From assembly GCA_942491935.1 (NCBI GenBank), contig CALOCZ010000034.1:1-64000 (forward strand): a stretch of 64,000 bases of DNA. Direction: 5' to 3'. The notes under the pieces were generated by a model, which was not told the origin of the DNA, did not search any database, and saw only the letters and a list, made by a program, of their open reading frames with translations. Shown here in pieces: positions 54,438 to 63,130 of the stretch. This DNA comes from JAGTVG01 sp942491935. Its GTDB lineage: Bacteria > Bacteroidota > Bacteroidia > Cytophagales > Cyclobacteriaceae. Position 1 is the stretch's first letter; each line of letters starts with the position of its first letter. The position numbers were made by a program, and so were the translations under genes.

Positions 54438-55061
54438 ATGGAATATTCTAGTCTCTCCAATATGAGCGAATATTTCCAATTCATATTAAAACATAATAGG
54501 TTTACAAAATGTCAATCAACCGAATCAAAAAAATATCTTCTTGTGATTTTATTGTATTATAGCATTCAATTTATATTATTCAATGAAATGGCTATAATTG
54601 GGAAGTCCACTATACATCCGATTTTATTTTATTCGGGGAAAATCGCAGGATATATAATCTGGATCCTATATATTCTAGCATTATCTGGTAACGATATTCT
54701 CAATGGTTCATCCCACATATACCTACTTTACACATCCTACTTCATTACAATAGTTGCATTATTATTGATCTTGCTGAGCTCTTTTGGCTTAGGAAAATCA
54801 ATTCGTCTTGGATTGCCAGTTGAGAATACAAATCTTAAAACCAAAGGAATTTATAAATTCAGTCGAAATCCAATGTATGTAGGTTTCAATCTCCTGACAA
54901 TTTCTGGTATGATTTATTTTTTAAATGCCACCATCTTCCTACTAGGGTTATATAGTCTACTTATATATCATTTTATCATTTTAGGCGAGGAAAGATTCCT
55001 AAGTAATAGATTTGGAGAGCAATTCAGGAAGTACAAAATGAAAACCAGAAGATACGTATAA
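54438..55061 (+). CDS. isoprenylcysteine-methyltransferase-type (PEMT/ICMT-like) membrane protein, copy 1
   Basis: The frame has up to 207 residues and several possible starts. The conserved part begins at IIGKSTIHPILFYSGKIAGY and includes GLGKSIRLGLPVENTNLKTKGIYKFSRNPMY (cited as KGIYKFSRNPMYVGF) and the closing EERFLSNRFGEQFRKY. This is the pattern of the membrane methyltransferase family that methylates prenyl-Cys or lipid amines using SAM. A shorter paralogue lies at 55766. The N-terminal ~50 residues (FILKHNRFTKCQSTESKK) are not shared. Confidence 0.8.
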   Translation: MEYSSLSNMSEYFQFILKHNRFTKCQSTESKKYLLVILLYYSIQFILFNEMAIIGKSTIHPILFYSGKIAGYIIWILYILALSGNDILNGSSHIYLLYTSYFITIVALLLILLSSFGLGKSIRLGLPVENTNLKTKGIYKFSRNPMYVGFNLLTISGMIYFLNATIFLLGLYSLLIYHFIILGEERFLSNRFGEQFRKYKMKTRRYV

Positions 55062-55183
55062 GATTGGAAGGTTTCCTGAATGATCTGGCCTATTCAAGAG
55101 AGAAGAATATTTCCTTTTCATAATAAATCAAATATGTTTACAAAATTGTATCCAAACATTATGTTAAAACTGTAAAATATAAA

Positions 55184-55687
55184 ATGGGAAAACGCTTCAA
55201 TGAAATACTTCAGGATCACAAAGAATTTATTGAAAATCAGAAGATATTCTTTGTTGGAACAGCTGCTTCTTCTGGACGAATTAATATATCTCCCAAAGGG
55301 ATGGATGCCTTCCGGGTAATTGACAAAAATAAAATTGTCTGGCTCAATCTTACGGGAAGTGGAAACGAAACAGCGGCTCACCTTTTGAGAAATGACAGAA
55401 TGACGATCATGTTTTGCGCATTCGAAGGAAAACCAATGATTCTGCGACTTTATGGCAATGCAAAAATTCATCATCCGAGAGACACTATATATAAGGAACA
55501 TATTGGTTTATTTCCAAATATCCCTGGTTCAAGGCAAATAATTGAAATGGAGATCGATTTAGTACAAACTTCATGTGGTCATGCTGTACCCTTAATGGAT
55601 TTCAAAGAGGAACGATCACAGTTGAAATCCTGGGCTGTGAAAGCAGGGAGAAGAGCGATTGAGAACATACTGGAAGGAAAGAAGTAG
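55184..55687 (+). CDS. pyridoxamine-5'-phosphate-oxidase-fold FMN-binding protein
   Basis: The 167-residue protein has the split-barrel flavin fold: FFVGTAASSGRINISPKGMDAFR (N-terminal strand pair, cited as GTAASSGRINISPKGMD), KIVWLNLTGSGNETAAHLL, MTIMFCAFEGKPMILRLYG and the C-terminal SCGHAVPLMDF. This matches the general PPOX-like oxidase/reductase family and not PdxH specifically. It is bracketed by the two ICMT-like paralogues, all forward. No partner gene is obvious. Confidence 0.85.
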   Translation: MGKRFNEILQDHKEFIENQKIFFVGTAASSGRINISPKGMDAFRVIDKNKIVWLNLTGSGNETAAHLLRNDRMTIMFCAFEGKPMILRLYGNAKIHHPRDTIYKEHIGLFPNIPGSRQIIEMEIDLVQTSCGHAVPLMDFKEERSQLKSWAVKAGRRAIENILEGKK

Positions 55688-55765
55688 TACCAGCAGCGAT
55701 AACTATAATACCAACATATTATCCACAGAAAAATAATTTGCTATTGTAAATATGTATTAATTACG

Positions 55766-56263
55766 TTGAATGTTAATTTACCATGCAATATGGATCTGAT
55801 AGGTAAAACAACCATTCATCCTTTTATCTTTTATACCGGCACAATAGCGGGCTATATAACCTGGATCATTTATCTTTTGTCAATTATTGATGTAAATATT
55901 ATTGATAATGTCACTTCGGTTTATCAATTGTATGCTTCTTATACAGCAGGAATCATTGGCCTGGAGCTAATTGTTATAAGTTCTATTGGATTAGGAAAAT
56001 CCACCAGGCTTGGATTGCCGAAGGAAGATACTGTTTTAAAAACAACCGGGATATATCAATTCAGCAGAAATCCGATGTATCTAGGCTTTTACCTGTGGAC
56101 TATAGCTTCGATTATATGCACATTTAATATCTACATAATCTTGCTGAGATTATATAGCATCTGCGTCTATCATATGATCATACGGGGTGAAGAGAACTTT
56201 TTAGAGGATAGATTTGGGTCAGCATTTATTGATTATAAAAAGAAGGCGAGAAAATATTTTTAA
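55766..56263 (+). CDS. isoprenylcysteine-methyltransferase-type membrane protein, copy 2
   Basis: The 165-residue paralogue of the 54438 gene starts MNVNLPCNMDLIGKTTIHPF and shares TAGIIGLELIVISSIGLGKSTRLGLPKED, cited as IGLGKSTRLGLPKED, then TTGIYQFSRNPMYLGFYL and EENFLEDRFGSAFIDYKKK. The conserved SRNPMY and EE-x5-FG-x3-Y motifs are both present. It has four or five hydrophobic segments. It lies 78 bases after the flavin gene, with the same polarity. Confidence 0.82.
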   Translation: MNVNLPCNMDLIGKTTIHPFIFYTGTIAGYITWIIYLLSIIDVNIIDNVTSVYQLYASYTAGIIGLELIVISSIGLGKSTRLGLPKEDTVLKTTGIYQFSRNPMYLGFYLWTIASIICTFNIYIILLRLYSICVYHMIIRGEENFLEDRFGSAFIDYKKKARKYF

Positions 56264-56447
56264 GATTGACTGAATTTTATTTACTAAATTGAAAATATAT
56301 TAAGAATGTGAATTTCATAGTTCTGCTTAAGGGTGGCATATTCGTTCCTGTTTTGAATAGCTATTATAGACAAATAATGCCTGGGAGAAATTTTCCAAAT
56401 TTATAATTACAGAATCCAAACGGATCTGAACTTCAAAATTAATTAAA

Positions 56448-57359
56448 ATGAAAAGACGAGGATTTATTCGAATGACCGGGTTGGGGGCAGCCGCAAGTAT
56501 GATATATACTCCCGGAAAAAGTCAAATTAATTTGGACAATATGACAGCAGAAGATCTTAATAAATATCTGAGGTCCATAATAGAAGTAGATGAACCCTCG
56601 GTTGATCGGATCGTAATCGGTGACCCAAAAACTAAAATCACGAAGATCGGTACGGCCTGGATGCCTTATTGGAAAACACTAAAAGAAGTGGTCGATGCAG
56701 GTGTAAACACGCTTATTGTTCATGAGCCAGCCTTCTATACGCACTGGGACCTTGATGCAGATAAAAGTGATTATTTACGAGCACCCATTCCCGCGAAGGA
56801 TAATTATTCAAGAGTCGTTAATGAAAAGAAAAAATGGATAGAAGATAATGGATTGGTGATCATCCGGTGTCATGATGTACTTGATAAAGTACCTGACTGG
56901 GGGATTCCATATGCCCTGGGTAAAGGTCTCGGCCTTGCCAATGAGAATATTATCAAATCGAAGAAATTCTACAATGTATATGAGATAGAATCTACACCGG
57001 CTGTTGAAGTAGCCAGGAATATAGCTGTATCATTAAAAGTGATTGACCAGCCGGGTGTCGCTTTTTATGGTGAAGAAAATTATTTGGTGTAAACCATCGG
57101 ACTGGGTACATGTTGTATATGTGATCCGTTGGATTATTCAGAACTTGGGCCTGATCTGTTCATTGGAATAGACGACACCATCCGCACCTGGATCCAGACA
57201 ACCTATGCTGAAGATACTGGCCAACCCCTTGTTGTTATCAATCATGGCACAAGTGAGGAATTCGGGATGCAATCATTGAATAAACATCTAAAAGAGACTT
57301 TAACAGAATATGAAATAACCCACTTCAGGCAGGGATGTGGGTACAGGTGGATTAACTGA
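56448..57359 (+). pseudogene. Nif3-like (DUF34) metal-binding protein with Tat-type leader, interrupted by an in-frame TAA
   Basis: The protein starts MKRRGFIRMTGLGAAAS, a Tat-like leader, and has Nif3-type blocks NTLIVHEPAFYTHWD, VIIRCHDVLDKVPDWG, GKGLGLANEN, then after the stop TIGLGTCCICDPLDY, DLFIGIDDTIRTWIQ and VVINHGTSEEFGMQSL. The two parts are in the same frame, separated only by the TAA at 57090-57092 (YLV-stop-TIGLG). Neighbouring residues in related proteins would make an AAA Lys codon natural here, so a single-base nonsense change explains the break. Full length would be about 303 residues. Confidence 0.8.
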
Positions 57360-57412
57360 ATTTGTTCTCCAACATATTAGTAAGAGATAATTTGTATAGA
57401 ATATTAGGGTGT

Positions 57413-57452
57413 GGATTGCTCAGCTCTCGCTTCCGCTCTGGCTGAGCGATCC
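57413..57452. repeat. dispersed hairpin repeat, long-loop form
   Basis: GGATTGCTCAGC and GCTGAGCGATCC arms enclose a 16-base loop, followed by CTGATGCGG. Same family as 31548, 34827, 57503, 57810, 57879 and 58001. Confidence 0.75.
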
Positions 57453-57502
57453 CTGATGCGGAAGCCTACAGTATAAACCTAATCTTTCGGGATCAGGATT
57501 TG

Positions 57503-57611
57503 GGATTGCTCATCCCGCTCTGCGGGAAGCGCTATCCCTGAGATGGTGGCTAAAAACAAAAGCCTGCATCGCTATGCGATACCAGCTTTTCAATTTTCAC
57601 CTCTTAACCAA
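57503..57611. repeat. 109-base direct repeat, copy 1, with two hairpin families
   Basis: This unit contains a GGATTGCT...ATCC hairpin (57503-57537) followed by ACAAAAGCC, then the second hairpin type AAAAGCCTGCATCGC-TAT-GCGATACCAGCTTTT (57558-57590) and CAATTTTCACCTC. The same unit recurs at 58001-58110 with one extra T. The distance between copies is 498 bases. Confidence 0.8.
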
Positions 57612-57810
57612 ACAGCCCGAATGTACCGAGCCTTGTGCGCACTTTTTGTTTCTCTCGCCCACATTATCAAGCAAGCTTGAATGTGCCAAACCTTATTGCC
57701 TTTTTTTGTTTCTCTCCCTTACATTATCAAGCAAGCTTGAATGTGCCGGGCCTTATTGCCTTTTTTTGTTTCTCTCGCCCACATTATCAAGCAAGCTTGA
57801 ATGTGCCGGG
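57601..57810. repeat. 60-bp tandem repeat, about 3.5 units
   Basis: Units begin at 57601 (diverged), 57661 and 57721, with a half unit at 57781-57810. Each contains CAAGCTTGAATGTGCC and CCTTATTGCCTTTTTTTG or a variant. The last half unit runs into another GGATTGCT hairpin. Because it sits within a non-coding hairpin cluster, any protein frame here is repeat-generated and not a gene. Confidence 0.85.
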
Positions 57811-57838
57811 GATTGCTCCTCGTTCCTCGGAGCGATCC
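57810..57838. repeat. dispersed hairpin repeat
   Basis: GGATTGCTCC and GGAGCGATCC arms around a 9-base loop, directly at the end of the 60-bp tandem repeats, followed by CTGCTAGGGGAGGC. Confidence 0.75.
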
Positions 57839-57878
57839 CTGCTAGGGGAGGCATTATAAAAACCAATTGCAGAATTTA

Positions 57879-57907
57879 GGATTGCTCCTCGTTCCTCGGT
57901 GCGATCC
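57879..57907. repeat. dispersed hairpin repeat
   Basis: GGATTGCTCC and GGTGCGATCC arms with the same loop as the previous copy (TCGTTCCTC), followed by CCAGAGAGGGGGC. Confidence 0.7.
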
Positions 57908-58000
57908 CCAGAGAGGGGGCTTAAGAAAAAACCTGACTCGCTTTGCGAGTTCAGCTCTTTCAATTTTCGCCTCTCAATCAAACAAGCTTGAACGTGCCTG

Positions 58001-58110
58001 GGATTGCTCATCCCGCTCTGCGGGAATCGCGATCCCTGAGATGGTGGCTAAAAACAAAAGCCTGCATCGCTATGCGATACCAGCTTTTTCAATTTTCACC
58101 TCTTAACCAA
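58001..58110. repeat. 110-base direct repeat, copy 2
   Basis: Near-identical to 57503-57611. The first hairpin is at 58001-58035 and the second, AAAAGCCTGCATCGC type, at about 58056-58089. It ends with CTTAACCAAGCAAGCTT. Confidence 0.8.
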
Positions 58111-58136
58111 GCAAGCTTACTGCGAGCCTGAAAATT

Positions 58137-58167
58137 GAAAAAGCCCGGCACTTCGTGCCAGGCTTTT
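58137..58167 (-). terminator. terminator hairpin of tRNA-Ser
   Basis: On the reverse strand, AAAAGCCTGGCAC-GAA-GTGCCGGGCTTTTT is a strong stem followed by a T run, 7 bases downstream of the tRNA 3' end. Confidence 0.8.
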
Positions 58168-58172
58168 GTCTT

Positions 58173-58261
<89 letters not shown>

Positions 58262-58650
58262 GGGTATGTTCTGAAATAAGTTTATTCCTTAAAAAAGGAA
58301 TGCAAATATAGTATAAGATCAAGAATTCTAAAACAAGAAAATGGAAATTATAAATAGAGAGAATTATTAGGTGCATTTTACTTCTTTTTATTCTTCTGAA
58401 ATTAATATGCAATTAATACCTGCCTTGTAGTCATACCGCAACAAAGCATATAAAATAACATAAACAGACTGGTCGGTCTAATATTAGAACAAATGTAACA
58501 GCTTAATAAAAACATTTACTGCTATACAAATCATAGACAATTAACATCTCTTAACAATTACAATTATCAATGAGGCCCATTTGTTGATTTCCTTTTCTAT
58601 CTTTGCCAATTAGTAAAACCGTTATAGGGTAAAATAAATAACATTTAAGA
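58262..58650. other. AT-rich intergenic region upstream of batB
   Basis: About 390 bases between the reverse tRNA-Ser and forward batB contain no gene. The tRNA promoter and the batB promoter are expected here. Some A/T-rich direct runs are present but no clear motif is identified. Confidence 0.4.
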
Positions 58651-59619
58651 ATGATCTGGTTCAGGTCCATCGGTACTTTCGAAGTAATTCTGATCCTGCT
58701 GTTTGCAGGACTTTACCTGACTTATATTTACCGTATAATTCGTATTGCTAAAAGCCTTAGAACTAGCTATAACAAAGTTTTTTATAAGGTTTTTATCCGG
58801 TCTTTATATTTTATCCTTCTCCTGGTGGCCCTCTTAGGACCAAGTTTCGGGGAAAACACCCGTGAAGTCAAATCTGTCGGTAAAGATATGTACATATGCG
58901 TTGACCTTTCTGAATCGATGAATGCGACGGATGTACAACCAACAAGACTTGAGAAGATCAAATTTGAACTCAAAAACCTGGTTAAAGCATTCAATTCTGA
59001 TCGTATTGGAATCATAATTTTTTCTTCTGAAGCATTTGTTCAATGTCCCCTCACCTATGACCAGAATGCCCTTAACCTGTTTATTGAAACTTTAAATACC
59101 AACCTGGTGCCAAAAGCTGGAACGGATTTTGCCCCACCCTTGCAAATGGCCTTGAAAAAACTTGAAGAGGACGATGGCAGTACCCTCCAACAAAAATCAA
59201 AGATCATTCTCCTCATAAGTGACGGAGAGGATTTTGGCGACCAGACAGAAAATGTGGTCAAAGACATTCAAAGTTCAAATATTAAATTGTTTACCCTGGG
59301 AGTAGGCACTGCTTCTGGCAGTCGTATTCAGACCAGGACCGGATTTAAGACGGACAGAAATGGCAGAGAAGTCGTAACAAAATTAAATTCAAAAGCCCTG
59401 AAATCAATCGCCATCAAAACGGAAGGCAAATATTATGAGATCAATGAATCCCAGAATGATTTGACGCGTTTAATAAATACGATAAATCAAATTGAAGGAG
59501 AGCTGAGAGATGCCAGGGTTATGGATGTCTCTGCTAACAAATATTTTTATTTTCTTGCAATCGCCTTTGTGCTTATCGTTTTTGATTTGATAACAAGTGT
59601 TAAACCGATAAAAGTATGA
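58651..59619 (+). CDS. batB: BatB-type VWA-domain membrane protein
   Basis: The 322-residue protein has two N-terminal hydrophobic segments and a C-terminal anchor (FYFLAIAFVLIVFDLI). Between them is a von Willebrand factor A domain with the MIDAS motif DLSESM (Asp 85, Ser 87, Ser 89), TDFAPPLQMALKKL and ISDGEDFGDQTENV. This is the BatA/BatB arrangement of the Bacteroides aerotolerance operon. The next gene overlaps by 4 bases (ATGA). BatA and its partners must lie elsewhere or are missing; only BatB and BatC are in the window. Confidence 0.88.
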   Translation: MIWFRSIGTFEVILILLFAGLYLTYIYRIIRIAKSLRTSYNKVFYKVFIRSLYFILLLVALLGPSFGENTREVKSVGKDMYICVDLSESMNATDVQPTRLEKIKFELKNLVKAFNSDRIGIIIFSSEAFVQCPLTYDQNALNLFIETLNTNLVPKAGTDFAPPLQMALKKLEEDDGSTLQQKSKIILLISDGEDFGDQTENVVKDIQSSNIKLFTLGVGTASGSRIQTRTGFKTDRNGREVVTKLNSKALKSIAIKTEGKYYEINESQNDLTRLINTINQIEGELRDARVMDVSANKYFYFLAIAFVLIVFDLITSVKPIKV

Positions 59620-60428
59620 AGTATTTAATCCTATACATATTATTGGTCATCTTCACTGACGATATTAACGAGATCGCCACGATAAACAGGGTGAAAGATG
59701 AGGCAGCCAAAGCCTACAATGATGGAGATTACGGGGAAGCCATTAAAAACTATAGCTTTCTATTTGATTCACTGGGTGAGAATAATGATAAAATCCTTCT
59801 AAATCTTTCAAATGCATACTTCAAGGCACAAGATACCTCAAATGCTCAATTCCATTATGCTAAATTAACTGAATCCGGTGATAAAAGCGTTAAATCAATT
59901 GCCCATCAACAACTTGGTGTGATAGCCACAAATACGGGTAAATACGATGCAGCCCTGGAGGAGTTTAAAAACTCCCTGCGTGCAGATCCCGGAAACAATG
60001 ACGCCAGATATAACTATGAACTTTTAAAAAGGTTGATGGAGGAAAATCAACAACAACAGAACCAGGACCAACAAAACAAAGATCAGCAAAACCAGGATCA
60101 GCAGGATCAAAATCAGGACCAGCAGCAACAACAGCAGGACCAGGAAAACGAAGAAGAACAGAACCAGGAAGAGCAACAAAACCAGCAGAATCCACAACAG
60201 GAACAGGAACAACAAGAAGAACAGCAACAACAGGAGCAACAGGAGTCTGAAGAAGAAAATGAAGAGGAACAAGCCCAGCCACAACCTCAGGAAACCGAAG
60301 AAATGGAGATTTCGGAAGAAATGGCCAAAATGATCCTTGAAGCTTTAAGAAACAATGAAATACAATACATTCAGCAAAACAAGAAAAAGTCTAAGAAACC
60401 AAAAGACAATAGTAAACCAGATTGGTAG
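59616..60428 (+). CDS. batC: BatC-type TPR protein with Gln/Glu-rich tail
   Basis: The 270-residue protein has a signal-like N-terminus and TPR repeats (VKDEAAKAYNDGDYGEAIKNY, cited as AAKAYNDGDYGEAIKNY; and QLGVIATNTGKYDAALEEFK). A ~100-residue low-complexity region dominated by Gln, Asn, Asp and Glu follows (about residues 140-235). It ends with a Lys-rich segment, KKKSKKPKDNSKPDW. The order BatB-BatC with a 4-base overlap matches the usual operon. Its tail is longer than needed and highly acidic. A reverse-strand frame rich in Leu over it is only a shadow. Confidence 0.85.
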   Translation: MKYLILYILLVIFTDDINEIATINRVKDEAAKAYNDGDYGEAIKNYSFLFDSLGENNDKILLNLSNAYFKAQDTSNAQFHYAKLTESGDKSVKSIAHQQLGVIATNTGKYDAALEEFKNSLRADPGNNDARYNYELLKRLMEENQQQQNQDQQNKDQQNQDQQDQNQDQQQQQQDQENEEEQNQEEQQNQQNPQQEQEQQEEQQQQEQQESEEENEEEQAQPQPQETEEMEISEEMAKMILEALRNNEIQYIQQNKKKSKKPKDNSKPDW

Positions 60429-60511
60429 CTGAAACATCCGGAATTCATCCTGTAATTCCTGCATCTGATCAATAAAAACACTAACTTAAGGAAGCATTAA
60501 TCCCTATAAAC

Positions 60512-61690
60512 ATGGAAGAAGTATTTATCGTTTCAACCGCCCGGACACCAATTGGCAGGTTTGGTGGAATGTTGGCTAATTTTACAGCTATAGACTTAGG
60601 TGCACATGCTATACAGGGCGCCCTGGAAAGAGCAGGTATTGGGCCAGAAAAGGTCCAGGAAGTGTTTCTTGGCAATGTTATTCCAGCCAACCTGGGACAG
60701 GCACCAGCTCGTCAGACCGCACTCAAAGCAGGCCTTGGATATAATATCCCGTGTACCTTAATAAACAAGGTTTGTGCCTCAGGTATGAAATCTATAATGA
60801 TAGGTGCACAGTCTATTATGCTTGGAACCAACGATATTGTGGTTGCAGGAGGAATGGAAAGCATGTCTAATATTCCTTATTATATTCCAAAAGCCCGGTT
60901 TGGGTATAAATATGGCAATGCTGAATTGATCGATGGATTACAAAAAGATGGTCTATGGGAGGCTTATCATCAGTTCGCCATGGGAAATTGTGCCGATCAT
61001 ACTGCCAGTGACATGAAAATATCCCGGGAAGAGCAGGATGAGTTCGCTATAAAATCCTATAAAAAAGCAATTGAAGCAACCAAAAATGGATTCCTCAAAA
61101 AAGAGATCGTCCCAGTTGAAATTCCCCAGCGAAAAGGAGACCCTTTAATCATGGATGAAGATGAAGAAATCAAATTTGTGAATTTCGATAAAATACCTGA
61201 GCTTAAGCCAGTTTTTTCAAAAGAAGGAACCGTTACGGCGGCCAATGCTTCGACTATCAATGATGGGGCTTCAGCTGTTATCCTGGCAAGTAAAAAAGCC
61301 GTTGAGGAATATGACCTATCCCCCCTGGCAAAAATCCTTGGGTTCGCTGATGCTGCCCAGGAGCCAATATGGTTCACAACAACGCCTTCTATTGCGATAC
61401 CAAAAGCACTACAGAATGCAGGAATTACCCAGGATATGGTTGATTTTTATGAGATCAATGAGGCTTTCTCCGTAGTTGTTCTCGCTAACAATAAACTCCT
61501 TGACCTTGATCCCGAAATAGTTAATGTGCACGGAGGTGCAGTATCAATTGGTCATCCCATTGGTTGCTCCGGTGCAAGAATTACAGGTACATTGGCCAAT
61601 ACCCTTAAGGCAACTAATAAAAACATCGGTGTAGCCGGAATATGTAATGGCGGAGGTGGGGCTTCAGCAATCGTTTTAGAAAATTATTAA
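60512..61690 (+). CDS. thiolase (acetyl-CoA C-acetyltransferase)
   Basis: The 392-residue enzyme has the thiolase start STARTPIGRFGGMLANF, nucleophilic Cys 88 in NKVCASGMKSI, YEINEAFSVV, and the two C-terminal signatures NVHGGAVSIGHPIGCSG and GICNGGGGAS. It condenses two acetyl-CoA or cleaves acetoacetyl-CoA. Length and catalytic residues are normal. It follows batC by about 80 bases with no obvious functional link. Confidence 0.95.
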   Translation: MEEVFIVSTARTPIGRFGGMLANFTAIDLGAHAIQGALERAGIGPEKVQEVFLGNVIPANLGQAPARQTALKAGLGYNIPCTLINKVCASGMKSIMIGAQSIMLGTNDIVVAGGMESMSNIPYYIPKARFGYKYGNAELIDGLQKDGLWEAYHQFAMGNCADHTASDMKISREEQDEFAIKSYKKAIEATKNGFLKKEIVPVEIPQRKGDPLIMDEDEEIKFVNFDKIPELKPVFSKEGTVTAANASTINDGASAVILASKKAVEEYDLSPLAKILGFADAAQEPIWFTTTPSIAIPKALQNAGITQDMVDFYEINEAFSVVVLANNKLLDLDPEIVNVHGGAVSIGHPIGCSGARITGTLANTLKATNKNIGVAGICNGGGGASAIVLENY

Positions 61691-61757
61691 TATTCTGATT
61701 AAAATTAAATCGAAAGTCCACCGATTCTCAGTTGCCTTATTTAATTTCGAACCTAAA

Positions 61758-63083
61758 TTGATTTTGATGGTCCGGACAATATTTTTCATATTTATTCTAA
61801 TCACCTCCTATCAATTCTGTCAGGGGCAGCAGAAAGTAATTATATATTATGATACTGTTGACCAGGTGAAAGAGACTTATACCATCCTAAACAATGATTC
61901 TTCCTTAATTGACGGAGACTATAAGACCTTCTATATTACCGGGGAACCTGCTCTAACCGGCACGTATGATCAAGGCTTGAAATCAGGTGCTTTTACCGAA
62001 TTCTACCGTTCAGGTGGTAAAAAAAGAGTCATTCAGTTTTCAGATAACATGAAGAACGGCGAGATGTTTGTATATGATGAGAATGGTCAAATATTGCAGT
62101 CAGCTGAATTTAAAAATGATTCCCTAACAGGCAAAGTAAGCCAGTATTACGGGGATGGAAAGATCATGAGTGAAAGCCATTTCATCAACGGTGAGTTGAA
62201 TGGACTGGTCAAAAAGTATTATACTTCCGGCAAGACCAGCAAAGAGATCCACTATCTTAATGGGCTGCAACAGGGGGAGGATATTGAATATTATGAAAGC
62301 GGGAACCGGAAATCCGAAGCTCAGTATGATGGAGGTATGCTGGACGGCTTTTTTAAAACATACTATCCGAATGGACAACTCAATACCATATACCGGAATA
62401 AAAAAGGCGAGAGAAACGGGGATTTCAAATCCTATAGTCAAAGTGGCACGCTTATCAAGGAAGGATACTATAGTAATGGCAAGATCGATGGAATTGCGAC
62501 GACATATTTTGAATCAGGAAAGATCCAATCTACCAATAAATATCAGGAAGGGGTTCGCGTTGGCGAAAGTCTGTATTATTATGAAAGCGGATCCGTTAAA
62601 AAAAGAGTAAAATTTTCAGCTGAAGGGGCAAATCAGGAAATTCTGGAATACCATTTAAATAAAACCCTGAAAGCTGAGAAATACATGGTCGATGGCCTTC
62701 CCGCCAACACATGGGAGTATTATTATGACAATAAGAAAGACAGCCTCATTGAGTCCTATTCAAAAGGCAAATTGAATGGCCCAAGGCTATATTATGATAA
62801 AAAAGGGAAACTAATAAAAGAAGAACCTTTCGTTTTTGATCAGATCTCGGGAACTGTAATGGAATACCATCCAAATGGGAACCTAAAAGAAACCACGGCC
62901 TATAAATCCAATAAAAAACATGGGGAATTAATTTCATATTATGAGAATGGCGGCATGAAATCCAAAGGCAAATATACAGCGAACCGAAAAGTTGGAGAAT
63001 GGATCTATTTTGACAAAAAGGGGGAAATAATAAAAAAAGAAACTTATGAGAATAATAAGTTAGTCAGTGAAGAAACTTTTTAA
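61758..63083 (+). CDS. MORN-repeat exported protein (YwqK-type)
   Basis: The 441-residue protein has a signal peptide (IFFIFILITSYQFCQG) and about 15 MORN-like repeats (G-x-F/Y-x-Y-Y-x-x-G: TGKVSQYYGDG, NGLVKKYYTSGKTSKE, DGFFKTYYPNGQL and so on). Such repeats fold into an elongated beta structure. Annotation pipelines often call them toxin-antitoxin YwqK antitoxins, but no partner is seen here. It sits between thiolase and purC. Confidence 0.88.
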   Translation: MILMVRTIFFIFILITSYQFCQGQQKVIIYYDTVDQVKETYTILNNDSSLIDGDYKTFYITGEPALTGTYDQGLKSGAFTEFYRSGGKKRVIQFSDNMKNGEMFVYDENGQILQSAEFKNDSLTGKVSQYYGDGKIMSESHFINGELNGLVKKYYTSGKTSKEIHYLNGLQQGEDIEYYESGNRKSEAQYDGGMLDGFFKTYYPNGQLNTIYRNKKGERNGDFKSYSQSGTLIKEGYYSNGKIDGIATTYFESGKIQSTNKYQEGVRVGESLYYYESGSVKKRVKFSAEGANQEILEYHLNKTLKAEKYMVDGLPANTWEYYYDNKKDSLIESYSKGKLNGPRLYYDKKGKLIKEEPFVFDQISGTVMEYHPNGNLKETTAYKSNKKHGELISYYENGGMKSKGKYTANRKVGEWIYFDKKGEIIKKETYENNKLVSEETF

Positions 63084-63130
63084 AAACTTATTCATATTTT
63101 AATAGTTAAAAAATAAAAACAATAAAAAAA

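Noticed and set aside
57090..57092. Stop-codon readthrough or selenocysteine insertion in the Nif3-like gene
   Set aside because: The codon is TAA, which is not used for selenocysteine or pyrrolysine, and no insertion element is seen; a nonsense change is simpler.
57601..57810. 60-bp repeats as a CRISPR array
   Set aside because: The units are contiguous with no unique spacers, no cas genes are present, and the repeats overlap hairpins of the dispersed family.
60024..60284. Reverse poly-Leu frame over batC
   Set aside because: Shadow of the Gln/Asn-rich tail codons of batC on the other strand.
61758..63083. MORN protein as a true toxin-antitoxin component
   Set aside because: No toxin gene is adjacent and MORN repeats alone do not support that function; the label is a pipeline convention.
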